Below are positions 62,073 to 64,000 of a DNA stretch of 64,000 nucleotides, piece by piece; position 1 is the first letter of the stretch; each line of letters begins with the position of its first letter. The stretch comes from Paramecium octaurelia (Eukaryota; Ciliophora; Oligohymenophorea; Peniculida; Parameciidae), in contig CAJJDP010000052.1 in assembly GCA_905182995.1 (NCBI GenBank), forward strand, positions 219,665-283,664, read 5' to 3'. The notes beneath the pieces are model-generated. The model had not been told where the DNA came from. It did not search any database and worked only from the letters and a program-made list of their open reading frames with translations. The position numbers and the translations under genes are program-made.

Positions 62073-64000
62073 ATGGTACAAAAGAAGGGAGAGTCTCGGA
62101 GCGGGATGTCGAGTTCGTATATAATAAATGATATAGATAAATAAGTGTATTTCATTCTCGTACATTAGTCTAAATACCTGTTCAGAAAGTATCAGGGGAA
62201 TTATTTAATTTATGTTCTTTTCACATTTAACACCACATACAGTGGCATCGCTTTAAGGCACAACAATTTAGCAGCTCAATCCAGCAAAGGACTCCAGTGG
62301 TCTAGCAATAGCGAATATATGCTTCAGCGAGGGCGTTCATTATTGGGAAATCGTATGCCCTTTTAATACAGAAGGAGTGAAAGTAAGGCGTAGTCCTAAT
62401 TGCAGATTGGCATATCCAAATAGTAATCTCCCAGCGAAAATTTTGAGGGACACCTATTCGAATTTAAAACGACAACGCAGAGAGTGGTGGGTGTGCTTCT
62501 TAATTTCAACGAGCAATCACTGTAATTCTACTTGAATGGCAATCTGAGCACTAACAAAGGCATTCCAAAGGGCACTCTGATTTCAGGTCCTTGGTACCCT
62601 TGTGTTAGACTATCGCAATTTGGGAATTCGGTGCATTTGACAATGAAGTATGAGGATCGAAGTGTAGTAGAGCAAGTAGAACAAGTCTAGCTTTAGAGTT
62701 CGTAAATGTAACCATCGAATGTCTCCTTCACGATGAATAAGTATCGATAATATGATATAGATAGAAATGAAATTCACCAATTGCAAGATCGATTAGTGTC
62801 GGTTCGAAATTGTCCATTGGTAGGCTAACAAATTCCTAAGGCAGAGTTAGAGGTACTAATAAAGATGAAGTTGGTGATGTGCAAATATCAGGAGGACAAT
62901 GAGATAGTATATTTAATTTTGGACGAGGAAGCATCCAAGAAACTTAAAAGGTTAAGACAGTATTTAAAACATCATGTGAGGAAATTGAAGGAGAAATTCG
63001 AGAGCAAACCCTAAGAGAAGGAGAATGATTAATTATTGCAGGAAATAACGTAGATGTTGCCAATTAATGAGGAGATTGTTCAGGAAGAAAAAAAGGATGA
63101 ATTTTAATACAGATATTCTATAGAACAATGCAGAATAGCGGAGAGAATAATTGTTCAATTAATAGAATAATTTGAAGATGTTAGGAGCATAGAGTCTGCA
63201 AAGATGAGATTGTTAACATTCGCAGATCATCCTGCCACAGAAAACCCATTCAATGTTGTTGAATATGGAAAATACTTACAACCAGGTTCAGGAGTTAAAT
63301 ATGCATATTGCGATGATGAAATCAACAACAATGGAACCAAACATTCCAAATTAATATTGCGAAGTGAAATACAGGCTTAAGGTCAAAGAATCCCATGCGC
63401 AAGTGATCGCTACTTCTCTTTGAGAAATCAAGATTAAATATCTATTTACAATGGAGAAGCAGAACTCTTTAAAGTCATTGATGTAGACTTGAGACAATTG
63501 GGACCCTATCAGAAAAACAAGAAGAAAATTGATGTTCAATCAGAAGAAACACCCAGTCACATATACAAAATATTGGAAAACTATATTACTGGCGAAACTG
63601 AACAACTACCTTTGTATGATTAAGGAATGCTCGAGAAATTGGTTGCAATGGATTTCGAGGAATCAGCATGCAAAGAGGCTCTTATTCAAACTAATAACAA
63701 CTTCGATAAAGCACTTGACATTGTGAGTACCAGTGGAGAATGGCAATGTAGTATCTGCACTTTGGTAAATAAGGAGACCAATCAAATTTGTGAGGCTTGT
63801 AATGCTCAAAAACCAGATGAACAGATCGAGTAATTTGTTATCAAACAATAATTGTAAATTCAATAAGATTTGGTTGAAGTCGACGAGAATGAAGAGATCA
63901 CTTAAGATTTAAAAGATAAAATTACTGAAGGTTCTATTGATTTTGTGACTGTTATCCATTGGAATAGCAATAACACCATATTCCCAGTTCTAGTTGCTAG
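62073..64000 (+). CDS. SPRY-UBA-RanBP2-finger protein, 3' end cut
   Basis: The frame is open without TGA from ATG 62073 to the window end (at least 640 residues), so the gene continues beyond 64000. Residues about 60-220 look like a SPRY domain (TFNTTYSGIALRHNNLAAQS; GVLLNFNEQSLQFYLNGNL; SGPWYPCVRLSQFGNSVHL). A helical middle follows. At about residues 519-548 there is a UBA ubiquitin-binding domain (LEKLVAMDFEESACKEALIQ, then TNNNFDKALDIV), followed at about 553-580 by a RanBP2-type zinc finger (WQCSICTLVNKETNQICEAC). This order suits a large E3 ubiquitin ligase or ubiquitin adaptor of which the catalytic part is missing. A 24-base GT..AG stretch near 62145 is frame-neutral and might be an intron. 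Confidence 0.75.

Overview
The window is macronuclear-type DNA from a ciliate, almost certainly a Paramecium. Every real gene is continuous only if TAA and TAG are read as glutamine and TGA is the sole stop, the DNA is very AT-rich, and genes are cut by minute GT..AG introns of 21-36 nt (mostly 22-28). Read with the standard code the window looks nearly empty, so I retranslated both strands with the ciliate code and placed introns by hand. In about twenty genes the exon total comes out divisible by three after the introns are removed, which I used as an internal check. Exon joins are my inference and have not been tested with RNA.

Layout. 1-5 kb: very AT-rich, with relics of reading frames but no confident gene. 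5-14 kb: a double-FHA protein, two small unknown proteins, a starch-binding CBM20 protein, weaker small genes, and a multi-pass membrane protein. 14-16.6 kb: a direct repeat around a single N, almost certainly an assembly overlap, whose two copies differ by 44 bp that look like an internal eliminated sequence (IES). 16-23 kb: one 2,236-residue ankyrin-type protein. 23-25.3 kb: two decaying genes, a DEAD-box helicase and a signal peptidase complex subunit 2. 25.4-29.1 kb: a Cys/His-repeat protein, GINS subunit Sld5, and a START-domain protein. 29.2-32.9 kb: a TraB-like protein and a broken ubiquitin-like gene, with a second N-centred repeat. 33-38 kb: importin-5-like receptor and a ubiquitin-fold protein. 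38-42.5 kb: a coiled-coil protein and a calcium-dependent protein kinase. 43.5-49.5 kb: urocanase, an unknown protein, a ZCCHC9-like zinc-knuckle protein, a small gene, and a polyglutamine/C2H2 protein. 49.6-58.6 kb: two paralogous membrane proteins flanking an LRR-like protein, a PKA regulatory-subunit gene with a frameshift, and a WD40 protein. 59-64 kb: an unknown beta-rich protein, an SR splicing factor, and a SPRY-UBA-RanBP2-finger protein cut by the window end.

The genes are mostly independent housekeeping and signalling genes on alternating strands, with gaps often of only 30-150 bp and no operons. Two signalling genes are linked only loosely by theme (CDPK, cyclic-nucleotide receptor). 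I found no tRNA, rRNA, CRISPR array, telomeric repeat or transposon, and no convincing new multi-gene system. The most interesting material is genome-biological: the IES-like length polymorphism, frame-neutral stopless micro-introns, a polyglutamine tract written in reassigned stop codons, and neighbouring genes at different stages of decay.
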